Shown here piece after piece: positions 37,128 through 48,599 of a stretch of DNA of 64,000 bases (its first letter is position 1; every line of letters begins with the position of its first letter). Position numbers and translations under genes: made by a program. The notes beneath the pieces were generated by a model. The model was not told the origin of the DNA, did no database searches, and saw only the letters and a program-made list of their open reading frames with translations. The DNA is from Annona cherimola (taxonomy: Eukaryota; Streptophyta; Magnoliopsida; Magnoliales; Annonaceae). The stretch is from NCBI GenBank assembly GCA_030490835.1, contig CM059977.1, positions 20,627,335 to 20,691,334 of the forward strand, read 5' to 3'.

Positions 37128-37850
37128 GTGAAAGTGGTAATCTTGTCCATCAATGTGTAATTTGGTATGTAATTAGAGCTGTAGCTGGTTTATCTGGGTA
37201 GTTAATCTTGCCCTTTAATATGCAATACGAGGGTAATAAGGCCTTTCTTCTATGAGGGTCCTTTAAGACTTGTTTTATAAGCTTGAACATTGTCTTCTGG
37301 ACAAGGGGCTAGTGGAAGATCTCATATGCGATCATGTAATACGATGAAATTAAAGTGATCTTGTTATGTGGGTCATCTTGCCAATGACTATGTTAAAGAG
37401 GCAATCCGTTGTGTTGACTTGGCAAGTTACATGCAAAGGAGTTGGGTCGAAGCGTAGGCCTCAGCCAAAATATTTTGTTGCGTCGTCGTATGTATTGAAA
37501 ATTTTTATATATGAATATACTACAAATTTAGAAAAAAATATTAGTCATATATTTACTTTCAAAAGATTTTAACTTCTTATAAAAGATAAGTTTGCAATGG
37601 AAGTAGTTTTAGTAGGATGACAAAGTAAATAGTGTACACAAAACAAATTGCTTAGATTATAAATTTTAAGTTAAAACAAGGAGCTGCATGGACATTTGAA
37701 TTATCGTCCTAACTCTAATTGAAACATTTATGGTCCATTAATTGGGAATGGAGAAAATAAGTAACAAAAATTTATAGATAAAAAGATTAAGAAAAAAGGA
37801 AGGAGTGGTGCCATGGTAGATGTAAAATGCCCAAAATAAGCTTGTTTGGT
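37128..37850. other. 3' flank of the intact subtilase
   Basis: Includes the likely 3' UTR; AATAAG-like and T-rich stretches occur within 120 bp of the stop. No other gene supported. Confidence 0.4.
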
Positions 37851-37860
37851 AGTTAAATAT

Positions 37861-38110
37861 AAGGATATGCTTGGGAAGTAATAAAATTTTTGGATAAAAA
37901 GATTTTGCGTAAAAGTTTTTGAAATAAAAGAACATAATATAATATAATAAGAGTAATTATGAGGAATAAAGATAATGAAATTAAAATAGATATGTTAGTT
38001 GTATAAATAGTATGTAGAAATAATTGAAAAATAAGATTGTTGTACAGAAAGATATAAAAATAGGATAATTGTAAAAAAAAATAAAAAGTTTTGGGTCACC
38101 AAACATGAGG
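37861..38110 (+). mobile_element. hAT-like MITE, family III, copy 9
   Basis: Starts AAGGATATGCTTGGGAAG and ends near GGGTCACCAAACATGAGG. The interior keeps AATATAATAAGAGTAATTAT and AAAATAGATATGTTAGTTGT. Confidence 0.6.
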
Positions 38111-38261
38111 GAAATGTATTAAAATCAACGGGAAAAAAGTTGGGTAACTTTCCACTTTTTAATTTTCTAATTTCCGAATGAATCCACAAATTAGAATGTA
38201 AATAAATAAATGAAATTATAATTCTAAAATATTGAGGGTCAATAGATTAGACTAGGCCGGG

Positions 38262-38811
38262 CTCAACCCAGTCGAGGTCCATGGGAAGTCGGCAACGTTT
38301 CGATGGAGAAGTTGCCCAATCAGCCACAGGAGTGACGTGATACACAAGAATATAAGACATCAACCATGATATATGACGAAAGTGGGAATTATCAAGCTGC
38401 TCAGGGCCCACTTTGGTCCCCACATCATAATGGAATTCGCATTGATTGCTTCGTGTTTGGAAGAATATGATGATGGTCCACTTGACGAGCAAATGCGGTC
38501 TGAAAAGCAGGGTTTGCATGCTTGGGTGGGGATGCATGAGAAAGGAGTACTTGAAAATTGAAATACACGACAACATAAGTAAGAAAATTGTTTCATCAGA
38601 AATGAAAATGGTAGCTGCAAAGATAATTAATTATGAATAATTAAAATTAAATCATCCAGTAACAAATGTTATAGCCAGTCTGGGAGATAGGAAAATCCAA
38701 GGTATCAAAAGCTTTCAAGCGATCATTAAAAAAATAAGAAGGATCCTGTAGAAAAATACAACAAAACTTGAGGTGGGTTATCCAGCTCGTACGGTTACTT
38801 TGTTGTGTTTT
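38262..38811 (+). repeat. Conserved non-coding segment, copy B (left two thirds)
   Basis: Aligns with copies A, C and D. Landmarks: CACAGGAGTGACGTGATACA, CAAGCTGCTCAGGGCC, TTGGAAGAATATGATGATGG, GGATGCATGAGAAAGGAGTA and AGAAAAATACAACAAAACTT. The right block with the G-box is missing, because an LTR begins at about 38812. Confidence 0.7.
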
Positions 38812-39240
38812 TGTTATGTAGCGAAACCCTTCTAAAGTCCGTTGATTTGCACGCTAATACTAAAGAATTCATTGAAAGAGAATACCGAAATTTTGAGAGA
38901 ATCATCAAAGAAACTATTTCATTCACGTCCCAAAGAACTGCTCCCAAATTACAAAATATGTATATGTATATATATCCGAATTTTAACAAACAAGGAAAAT
39001 TGCCAACTAAAAATCATTCTCTGTTAAATTCGAGACTGAATCTATTTAAAACTAAATGAATTTTATTGAAATTCCGAAATCTACAGATAACTAAAAGCAA
39101 AAAGAGATAAACGAGAAACAGGGACATTCAAATCACAGATTCCACAAATCGAGCCTATTTATACGTACTCCTGCCTAACATCATGTCAGCTAAGCATATC
39201 TTAACACAAATCCTAAAATAGGGAATTTACAATCCTAACA
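38812..39240 (-). mobile_element. LTR of a retrotransposon, minus strand
   Basis: On the minus strand it begins TGTTAGGATTG at 39240 directly after a purine tract GGATGGGGGTGA (39241-39252), the usual order of polypurine tract and 3' LTR. It contains a TATA box (GTATAAATAGGC, at about 39155-39165 on the plus strand) and an AATAAA-type signal. The far end is probably CATAACA at 38812, although 38801 is also possible. No second LTR was found, so the element is truncated. Confidence 0.6.
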
Positions 39241-39449
39241 TCACCCCCATCCGGAATAGCTTCTCTCTCCAAGTTAAATGAAGAAAATGGTATTCCTCAG
39301 AATCAGCTGGCACGGATTTCAGAAAACACGTCCCATGATCTGCAGCCGGGGAAATGCACCCAGATGTAAAGTAAGTTTTTTTTTTTTTTTTTTTTTTTAC
39401 CCCCTCCCTCAAATGAATCCGACTATCCTGAATAAGAAGATATCTCCGT

Positions 39450-39824
39450 CTATCTATGTCCTTTCCTAACGATAAGCAAAATGACACCCCCTGCACTGTT
39501 AGCGGTTGCAAGCAGCAACCTGAAAGTCCACCCGGATCCCAAACCCAACAAAATCCGTAGTAGACGGAAATTGTGACTGAGGATCCTCCAGGATCCCCAT
39601 ATCCGCTCAAGCTGGCTGCTACTCATTTGACGGTTTACAACATGCACGGATTGCAAAGAGACATTCATGTGATGGTCTCTGTTGGCCCCATCAGATCCGT
39701 ATGCAAATTGTAATCGAACTCCGCAGTTGATAATCTCGGCATGGACAGCATTGCTATATTGAAAGCCCAACCGTATTAGCATTGCTTCAAACACCTCAGC
39801 CAAGTCATGCTGCTCCCATGCCAA
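39450..39824 (-). pseudogene. RNase H-like (RVT_3 type) fragment, tentative
   Basis: The minus-strand frame includes SNAVHAEIINCGVRLQFAYG and SLQSVHVVNRQMSSSQLE followed by GSWRILS. The pattern of an A-x-x-AE block, then a block like (E)SLxxVxxVNxQ, then WRI resembles the plant RNase H-like family found in LINEs, some retrotransposons and domesticated genes. The active-site Asp of the second block is not visible. It lies just inside the LTR described at 38812-39240, so it may be the end of that element. Identification is tentative. Confidence 0.35.
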
Positions 39825-39949
39825 ATCTTCCTTGCATCACCAACCCGCTTTGCTGCAAGTCAGCAACATTGTTCAATGGCTTCGACGCAGCAGCAGCAGA
39901 GTGCTTCCGCCACAGAAAACCTAATGGTGTGTTGTCATTTCCATCTTTT

Positions 39950-40172
39950 ACCCTTTTGGATAGTGTTTTTACTTTTAATTTTTTTTTTACATCTGTTAAT
40001 CTAAATTTATTTAACATGTTTATTAAGTTTTACCATTTTTTTAGGTTTATAGATATTTTTTAAAGATAGTGACATTTTAGTAGAATATAAAAATTTTAAA
40101 AATAAATAAAATAAAATTTTGCACCCAAGTGCACCAAAATTAAGTGCACCTGAGATGCACAGTATCATGATC
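39950..40172. mobile_element. Fold-back MITE, family II, copy 3 (partial)
   Basis: Keeps the left arm (landmarks ACATCTGTTAATCTAAATTT and GTTTTACCATTTTTTTAGG) and a right terminus with AAGTGCACC repeats and GATCCTATCC. Most of the right arm is gone, so it no longer folds back fully. Confidence 0.5.
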
Positions 40173-40239
40173 CTATCCTTTTTTTGGTTTGAAGGCTTAA
40201 AATGCTAATACGCAAACGTCGGGGTCTAAAATGCCAATA

Positions 40240-40818
40240 TGCATAGTTAGAGGGTCTATGGCGCAATTTCCCCCAGATTGCTCATTTATTAATTGTTCAT
40301 CTACCTTAAATGTATGTGCTCGTAATAAACGTGATATGATTGATGAAAATTTCTCCATGTTATGGCATAAAAGATTGGGTCACATATCGAAAGAAATGAT
40401 GTTAAGGTTAGTAAAAGATGGGGTATTACCTACTCTAAATTTTACTGATTTTAGCATATGTATCGATTGTATTAAAGGAAAACAAACCAAAACTCAGAAA
40501 AAGAGTGCCACGAGAAGCAATGGACTTTTAAAATTGATTCACACCAATATTTGTGGTCCATTCTCATCATGTATTGGAGGTGAAAAATATTTTATCACGT
40601 TTATTGATGATTTTTCACGTTATGGTTTTATTTTTCTATTACATGAAAAGTCTGATTCTTTGAACACTTTTAAAATATTCAAAGAATTAGTAGAAAAGAA
40701 ATTGGATAGGAAAATTAAAGTTGTGAGATCTGACAGGGGCGGTGAATATTATGGTAAACATGATCAATTAGGTCGAATCCCTGGTCCATTTGCTAAATTT
40801 CTAGAAGAAAATTGTGAT
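40240..40818 (+). pseudogene. Copia retrotransposon: GAG-pre-integrase and integrase N-part
   Basis: The frame opens inside the polyprotein. It shows the GAG-pre-integrase zinc motif (LWHKRLGH...CIDCIKGKQT), then the integrase core with HTNICGP, YFITFIDDFSRYGF and VRSDRGGEY. The first catalytic residue, normally Asp in HTD, is Asn here. The second Asp (SDRGGE) is present. The frame runs to EEN, where an unrelated 440-bp insertion breaks it. gag, protease, the primer site and the 5' LTR are missing. It is clearly dead. Confidence 0.88.
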
Positions 40819-41260
40819 GATTAACCTATTTATGGGATAAAATAGGGTGTGTAAAAGCTCATAAATAAGTATGTGCTATATGGGTGTAACGACTTGAGAA
40901 GTCGAAGGAATTATGTATGTTAATGGGTTTGAAAACTGAGTTGAATGCAAGCAAAAGAAATATATGAATGTTATATCATTCTTATATGTGTAGGCAAAGG
41001 CAAAGAGAAAGTGGTGACGGAAAGCTAAGAACTTCAGGTAAGCAAGCAACTTTCTAAATGATTTTGGTTTTCATTACAAAGTGTTTAAAGATGGTCATTC
41101 CTTGTTTTTATGAGTATTGAAATGTTTATTTCTTTTGAAATAAATGATTGCTTATGGTTTCGCAATTATGCTTGAAATGTGTTGAAACATGAGTTTATAC
41201 GATGTTTCGTTGAAACGGTGTTTAAAGAGGGATGGTGCAAAGAATTTTCTACATGAGAAT
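40819..41260. mobile_element. Unidentified insertion within the Copia integrase
   Basis: Sequence between the integrase motifs GPFAKFLEEN (ending near 40812) and [12 protein letters not shown] (from 41268) has no counterpart in Copia elements, where these motifs lie a few residues apart. About 440 bp, no recognised frame. A 4-base ATGA occurs at both joints, which may be a short duplication. Type of element unknown. Confidence 0.5.
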
Positions 41261-43559
41261 GACAAGTTCAATATACGATGCCTGGAACTCCCCAACAAAA
41301 TGGTGTTGCTGAAAGGAGAAACCGTACTCTCATGGATATGATTAGCAACTCATCCTTACTCTTATTCTTATGGAGTGAAGCCTTGAAAACTGCTATGTAT
41401 ATCCCCAACAGAGTTCCTAGTAAAGCTGTTCCTAAAACTCCATTTGAGTTATGGTAAGGCAGGAAACCCAGTTTGAGGCATATGCATATTTGGGGTTGTC
41501 AAGCAGAAGCAAGGATACTCAACCCACAAGAAAAGAAATTGAACCTAAGGACTATTAGTTGTTTCTTTATTGGGTATCCAAAATGGTCTAAAGGGTATAA
41601 ATTTTACAATCCGTCTCATAATACTAGGATCATTGAGACTGGAACAGCTCGATTCATTGAGAATGACAAAAATAGTGGGAGCACAACTCCACGAAATGTG
41701 GAATTTGAGGAGATCAGAGACCTTTCCTCTGGTTCATCATTAATAGATGCAAGAACCGAGATTGTTGATCATAACATGACAGATCAACAACCAGAAATTT
41801 CTGTGCAACTCACGGAAGAGACTAATAATGAATCGATCTCAATTCCAAATGACATTCATCAATATGATAATGTAGAACATATTAATGAGCCAAGAAGGTC
41901 TAATAGAATAAGAAGACCTGCTATTTCAGATGACTACATTATATATTTGGAAGAATGTATTGATGATCCTTGTAATAAAAATGATCCATTGACATTCAAA
42001 GAAGCCATTAATAGTGAAAAGTCTGAATTATGGATCAATGCTATGAAGGATAAATTGGAATTCATGTTTCAAAACAAAGTTTGGGATCTTGTTATGTTGC
42101 CTAAATGGAGCAAACCTGTTGGTTGTAAATGGATATTCAAAACTAAACGGGACCCTAAGAGTAATGTAGAAATGTATAAGGCCAGACTTGTTGCCAAAGG
42201 ATTCACACAAATAGAAGGCATTGATTATAATGAGACATTTTCACCAGTTTCCAGAAAATACTCATTCAGAATCATTATAACATTATTGGCTTACTTTAAC
42301 TTTGAGTTACATCAAATGGATGTAAAGACGGCATTCTTGAATGAGGATTTAGAAGAGGAGGTGTACATGATGCAACCTGAAGGATTTGAAATGAAAGGAA
42401 AGAACACATTAGTATGCAAATTAAAGAAATCTATATATGGACTTAAACAAGCTTCCCGACAGTGGTATTTAAAGTTCAACAAATTTATCACTTTCTTTGG
42501 ATTTACAGAAAGTATTGGTGACCAATGTATATATCTGAAGTTGAGTGGAAGCACGTTTATATTTCTGATTCTATATGTAGATGATATTTTGCTTGCTACT
42601 AATGATTTAAATCTTTTACATAACACTAAAAGTTTCATTTCTGAACATTTTGATATGAAAGATATGTGAGAGGCATCATGTGTCATAGGAATTGAGGTCC
42701 ATCGAAATAAGCCTAAAAGACTTTTAGGGTTAACACAGAGGACATATATCAATAAAATTTTAGAAAGATTTCAAATGGCCAATTGCTCATCATGTGAAGT
42801 GTCAATCTTTAATGGTCAAAAATATGGTCTGCATCAATGTCCACAGAATGAGATTGAAAAACAGAAAATGAGGTCCATCCCATATGCTTCTGCTCTTGGG
42901 AGCATGATGTATGCGCAAGTTTGCACACGTCCTGACATCAATTATGCAATGGGATTACTTGGAAGATATCAAAGCAATCCAGGAATGGAACATTGAAAAA
43001 CAGCAAAGAAAGTGATGAGATATCTCCAAGGGACTAAAGATTATAAGCTCACGTATGCAAAAACTGATCAATTAGAAGTATCAGTTACACAGATTCAGAT
43101 TATGCTGGTTGTACAGACAGCAGAAGATCCACATCAGGCTATGTTTTTTTATTAGCCGGTGGAGCAGTTTCATGGAAAAATGGGAGACAAAATCGTGTAG
43201 TTGACTCTACCATGGAAGCTGAATTTGTCGGTTGTCATGAAGCATCCTCACATGCACTTTGGTTGAAGAAATTTATCTCAGAGCTGAAAATTATGGATTC
43301 TATCTTTAGGCCTCTGAGAATCAGTTGTGACAATTCATCAGCGATTAGCTTCTCTAATTATAGAAGAATTACTGGCGCTAACAAGCATATTGATGCTAAG
43401 TTTATGTCAGTACAAGAAAGGATTAATGATCATCTGATATCGATTAGTTTTGTTGGTACTGCTGACATGATTACTAATCTCATGACTAAGGCTCTGGCAC
43501 TCAAAGTTTTCTCTGAACATATAAAAAATATGGGTCTTGTTATATGGGACAATTATTGA
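41261..43559 (+). pseudogene. Copia retrotransposon: integrase C-part, reverse transcriptase, RNase H
   Basis: Continues the polyprotein after the insertion. Integrase catalytic Glu lies in [14 protein letters not shown] stop at 41456-41458 breaks FELW*GRKPS. The reverse transcriptase is nearly whole: WIFKTKRDP, ARLVAKGFTQ, HQMDVKTAFLN, KKSIYGLKQASRQWY and the catalytic YVDDILLA. A TGA follows at 42667-42669, after HFDMKDM, where related elements have Gly. RNase H remains are LGSMMYAQVCTRPDINYAMG and, after a stop at about 42994 and a frameshift, MEAEFVGCHEASSHALWL to KVFSEHIKNMGL. At least three stops and one frameshift. Element-specific lineage not assigned. Confidence 0.9.
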
Positions 43560-43961
43560 TGTAATAGATATATTTTGAGATCTCATATTGGATGATTATT
43601 TTATTTTGTTTCATTATGGTATTTGTTGACAATTTTATGTGATTTGGGAACAAAAGATTTTATCTATTTGATATTAATGTGGGACATTAAAATCACATAA
43701 TTGTAAATCTGCCATTAAGAACTTAGTTAAGTAAGTTTGTTAATATCGTGATGCATGGAAGGAAGTATGTTTATATTGCATATAATCGCCATGATCCATA
43801 TTGACAAATTTTTTTTAACTTAAGTAATAAAGTTGGATTACGTATGTAATGACTGGGCATATTTTTCAAATGAGTGCACTCGTCCGGTAATTTTTCAAAT
43901 GTTAAATCCAAGGATTGTATTTTAAGTATAATTTTCTTTTCTTTCTTAATTTTATTTTAAT

Positions 43962-43978
43962 TAGGCCAAGTGGGAGAA
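43962..43978 (+). other. Polypurine tract of the Copia element
   Basis: AGGCCAAGTGGGAGA immediately precedes the 3' LTR, the usual primer for plus-strand synthesis in plant Copia elements. Confidence 0.7.
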
Positions 43979-44350
43979 TATTAGAATTATACTCTTATAA
44001 GGTGTCCTAATTAAATAATAAGTCTTTAGATTTAAAAATAGCCCAGCGTATCTGAGATACGTACACAATCCGAGTCCAAGTAGAACTACACTTCTACTAA
44101 GAGTCATGATAGGAAGGGCTCTATATATAGAGGAGTCTAGGTCCCTCTCTCACACATGTGTACATCACAAGTGGTTCCCATCTACCGCTAGTATCATAGG
44201 GAGAAGTGTTGAGGGAGAAGACCTCGTACTCTACTCGGTCTACAGGTGGAATCTACATACTCATGGATTCAGGTACGCTTCCGCATTCTACAGGTGGAAT
44301 CTACACACACATGGATTCAGGTACGCTTCCGCATAACATGATCTCCAACA
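43979..44350 (+). mobile_element. 3' LTR of the Copia element
   Basis: Begins TATTAGAATTATAC (the usual first base pair TG is altered to TA) and ends CTCCAACA. It contains CTATATATAG at about 44122 as a likely TATA box, followed by a short R-like region. The following sequence continues segment C, so the right boundary is supported by alignment. The matching 5' LTR is absent. Confidence 0.72.
44239..44334 (+). repeat. 48-bp tandem duplication inside the Copia LTR
   Basis: Two units of 48 bp beginning TCTACAGGTGGAATCTACA, differing at three or four bases. The unit length is a multiple of three, so an open frame repeats 16 codons, but there is no sign it is coding. Confidence 0.88.
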
Positions 44351-44351
44351 G

Positions 44352-44985
44352 CCTGGGCTGTCTTTGATTGATGAAGATGCATGAGAAAGGAGTACTAAAA
44401 AATTGAAATACATGACAACGTAAGCAAAATAATTTTCAGTGGAAATAAAAATGAAAACTGCAAAGATAAGTAATTATGAAAAAATTAAAATTGTAGCCAG
44501 ACTGGGGGATGGGAATGAAAAATCCTAGCTACTAAAAAAGCTTTCAAGCAAATAGGTTGTATGCCATTAAAAGATTAAAAAGATCTTATAGAAAAATACA
44601 ACAAAACTTCAGTTGGGTTTTTCAGCTTGTAAAACGATTAAAAATGATGTAAAAAAGATCCAAATGCATATTATCAGCTGATTGGACTGGAAGAGGGCCT
44701 AGAGGTAGAGTGCATCAGTGGGGCATGCATTAGTGAGTTAGGTCGAACATCAAGATAAAACCAAAAACATAAATAAAAACAAACAGACAAACAGACAAGT
44801 GAGGAGGGGGCCACAAAAGAGAGGGACGGAGAGTTTCGTGCATTGCAGTAGCTTTTCACTCTCCAAATTAACAACGGGCAACGCACTATCCACAGTGGCC
44901 ATTTGTCGATGAATACTTCGATCGATCTTTGGGTGTTTATATTCTTAATGCATGAAACAGACTCTTTTTACCAAATTACATCCGA
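44352..44985 (+). repeat. Conserved non-coding segment, copy C (right two thirds)
   Basis: Resumes directly after the Copia LTR with GATGCATGAGAAAGGAGTAC and runs through AGAAAAATACAACAAAACTT, AGGGCCTAGAGG, TGCATCAGTGGGGCATGCAT and ATCGATCTTTGGGTGTTTAT. The G-box of copy A is lost here (ACAACGGGCAACG). The left part is missing, presumably with the lost 5' part of the Copia element. Confidence 0.7.
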
Positions 44986-45126
44986 GCTTTTTGCAAAAGA
45001 AAGTAAATAATCTGTAAGTTTGCTAAATTGGATTTATAATCTTGTAATTTTAATATTTGCAAAAATTACCCTAAACCTTTTGATCTGTTGCAAAAATTAC
45101 CTTATGGGCAAACAATGTCAGAACTT

Positions 45127-45410
45127 AAAATACCCCCTTTAAAAAGCGTTAAAACTTTTGAGAATATAGTTTATTTTTATATGATTGGAGGGGCAAGTGA
45201 GCAGTTGCCCTCCCTGAATTTTTCAAAATTAAAATACCCTCTGTAAAAGACTTAAAATTTTTAATATAAATTATTCTTATATTGTTCGGGACGAGCGTGC
45301 GGGCATTTGCCCTTTCTAAAATTTTCAAAATTAAAATACCCATTTAAAAAACATAAAAATTTTGAAAATATAGTTTATTTTGATATAGCTACTCCTCTCG
45401 AAAAATATTA
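45127..45410. repeat. Degenerate tandem repeat, about 103 bp, nearly three units
   Basis: Units start with AAAATACCC at 45127, 45231 and 45333. Each runs through an AATTTT(A)AATATA block and a variable middle to TTTTCAAAATT. Divergence between units is high, so the duplication is old. Confidence 0.65.
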
Positions 45411-45647
45411 TCACTTTTTAATGGCAATTTGTCTCCTCTAATGAGGGTCCTGGCTCTACCACTACAGGCAAATGGGGCTTTACAATCATATATCTTAAAA
45501 ATATAAAAATAAAAAATTATCTTAAAATATAGTTATAAATAATCTTATGCAGTTGACCTTGTAATGAATTATATATAAATTTAAATAACATGCTTTTTCA
45601 TGTCATTTGAATAACAAAGAAGTAAATTCTAATGCATTGTTTGAATT

Positions 45648-45930
45648 TAGGATGTGTTTATTTTTCATTAAAAGTTATCGACCAAAACTTATTAATCTAA
45701 AACTTTTTATTCTCTACTACTATTATATTTTTTAATTATTTCTTCACATCTTCCTATACAAACTATTTTCTACATAAGTACTTATATAACTAACCTATTT
45801 ATTTTATCTTGATTTCTATTATTCTTCATCATTACGTTTATCATATCATATAATTTTCTCTGTTTTTAAAAACTTGTACACAAAAAATTTTCCATCTAAA
45901 AGTTTTATCACGTAGTAAACATACCCTTAA
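45648..45930 (-). mobile_element. hAT-like MITE, family III, copy 10
   Basis: Starts TAGGATGTGTTTATTTTTC and ends GTAAACATACCCTTA, inverted. The interior matches the family on the minus strand, with AACTAACCTATTTATTTTAT. Confidence 0.65.
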
Positions 45931-46025
45931 AATAAAATATTAAAAATCAAAATTAAAAAATTAAAAAAGCAATCGGTTGCACAATGCAATTGATTCTTCT
46001 ACTAAAACAGTAATCCACTGTGTAG

Positions 46026-46675
<650 letters not shown>

Positions 46676-46739
46676 TTGCAAGGGATATGTTGCAGTCATA
46701 TATAAATAAAATCTCTCTTTTTCTAGTGATTTTTTGAAA

Positions 46740-47390
46740 GACCCAGCCCCAGGAGGTCTATAACAAACGCAAGCACAACATAAATATGTATTATTATTCT
46801 AGAAAACTTGAACTTGATTTTCTTTGTTTATATTTAATATAAACAATATTATATATAACACATAAACCGCATTTTTCATATTAATATATTTTATAATATT
46901 TATGTTTATTTCAAATATATGTTTGTCATATTGAAATTATATTTTAAGTAAATTATATTATTTTTATTTACATTTATGTTTATATTAATGTTATTTACCT
47001 TTAAATTTATTCATTTTCTTTCTTCTATCCTATTTCGAAAATTTAAACTTTTCCTAGAAAAATTTAGTTAAATCATTATTATTGCTTCACTTACAAAATT
47101 GATAATTATAATATATTCATATGAAATTTTAAACTCATCACTTTTAATTCAAAAAAAAAAAAAATTTAGTATGAACCTCTCGTGATATATAGATGGGATT
47201 ATCTCCTGGATGCATAGACAGTATTAAATGTTATATTGTACAGTACTAGTAACAAATAAAAATTTAGATTATTCAAACGGACAAATCAATGTTAATAAAT
47301 TAACCCGAGGTGACCGCACCATGCTTAAAGGAAATAATAAACGGTTGGGAGAGGTACTCCATCAGTACGAACGCAAATGCTAGCCCCACT
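46740..47390. other. AT-rich non-coding stretch
   Basis: No gene or defined repeat. Poly-A tract near 47151. Confidence 0.4.
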
Positions 47391-47400
47391 TGTTTTTTGG

Positions 47401-47785
47401 ATTGTGATCTTATGCTCCCAGGAGCATGCAGTGTTGCATGCTCCTGGGCGCATACACATTTTTTTTTAATTTTTTTTCATAAACTTGTTAGCCCAAGTGT
47501 ATTTAATCTTTGTATAATTTTTTACCATTTTTGAAGTATTTTAGATATTTATTTTTGATTTTTGAAAATCAGTAGCATTTTAGGTAATTTTTAAATTACT
47601 AAAATGCTACTGATTTTCAAAAATCAAAAATAAATATTTAAAAATTGTAAAAATTGATACATACGTTAAATATACTTGAACTAACAAATTTATGAATTTT
47701 TTTTTTAAAAATAAAAAAATAGGTATATGCATCTGGCAACATAAAGCATTGCATACTCTCAAGCGCATGCAACTGAGGTCTTTTT
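47401..47785. mobile_element. Fold-back MITE, family II, copy 4
   Basis: Two near-complementary arms meet near 47588; TCAGTAGCATTTTAGGTAAT at 47569 faces its complement at 47590-47615. The left end holds a further GC-rich palindrome (GCTCCCAGGAGCATGC with GCATGCTCCTGGGC). Flanks GTTTTTTGG (47392-47400) and TGTTTTTGG (47786-47794) match at 8 of 9, but lie in T-rich sequence. Confidence 0.75.
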
Positions 47786-48124
47786 TGTTTTTGGTGTTTC
47801 TGCAGCTCTTTTAGGGCCTGTGTGTCAAGTATCTTGAGCTGCATACCAGAGCACATAGACGGACAAAATACTCCTGCCTACTTGCGTCCCCACGGGTTTT
47901 TGTCCTGAACCTCTTTTTCAGAGAAGTGATTAACAGCCACATGTTAGAAATAATCAGGCTATCGGGCATCGACTGCCCATAACATGACACAGCCTTGATT
48001 GAATATTGAATTATTTTTTTGAGAGGAGAATATTGAATTATTGATTGATGAGTTCGCTCTTGTTCAACATGTTTCCAACATAAATATCTATCGAACTCAG
48101 ATTTCATATGGGCCCATTTTTACG

Positions 48125-48560
48125 AAGCTTTTATTTTATATAATTTATTTTATTTTTCATATGTTGATGGTTGATAGAAAATCCATTTGATCCACTGTAT
48201 TTAGTATTATTTATATCATCATAAAAACTCTCATCTGTTTAATATTACTATATATGATTATTATCTATAAATCTGTCAAATTAAAAAAAAAATTTAATAG
48301 TATTTTCAACATATAAACTATCTAAAGTACCACTACTAGCCTGAGAAATGATTTTATAAAAAATTATTACATTTTAATACATGCATATATGAATTGATAT
48401 AAACATTTTTCTACCATACATATGAATATATTTATATTTGTGTAATTTCGGCTCATACTTATATTTAATTTGGACGAAATTTGATTCTCTAGCTAAATAA
48501 ATAATATTAAATGTAATAAATAAATTAAATTTTATATCAGTTATCATCTTCTTCAGAATA
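48125..48560 (+). repeat. AT-rich dispersed repeat, family X, copy 3
   Basis: Same direction as 28690-29100; the shared block runs from AACATATAAACTATCTAAAG to TAAATAATATTAAATGTAAT. Termini undefined. Confidence 0.5.
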
Positions 48561-48599
48561 AAGTAGAGACTAATTTTAGAAATCACTGTTAAAAGAAGC

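Noticed and set aside
44106..44336. Frame with a repeated 16-residue unit
   Set aside because: It lies inside the Copia LTR and reflects a 48-bp duplication.
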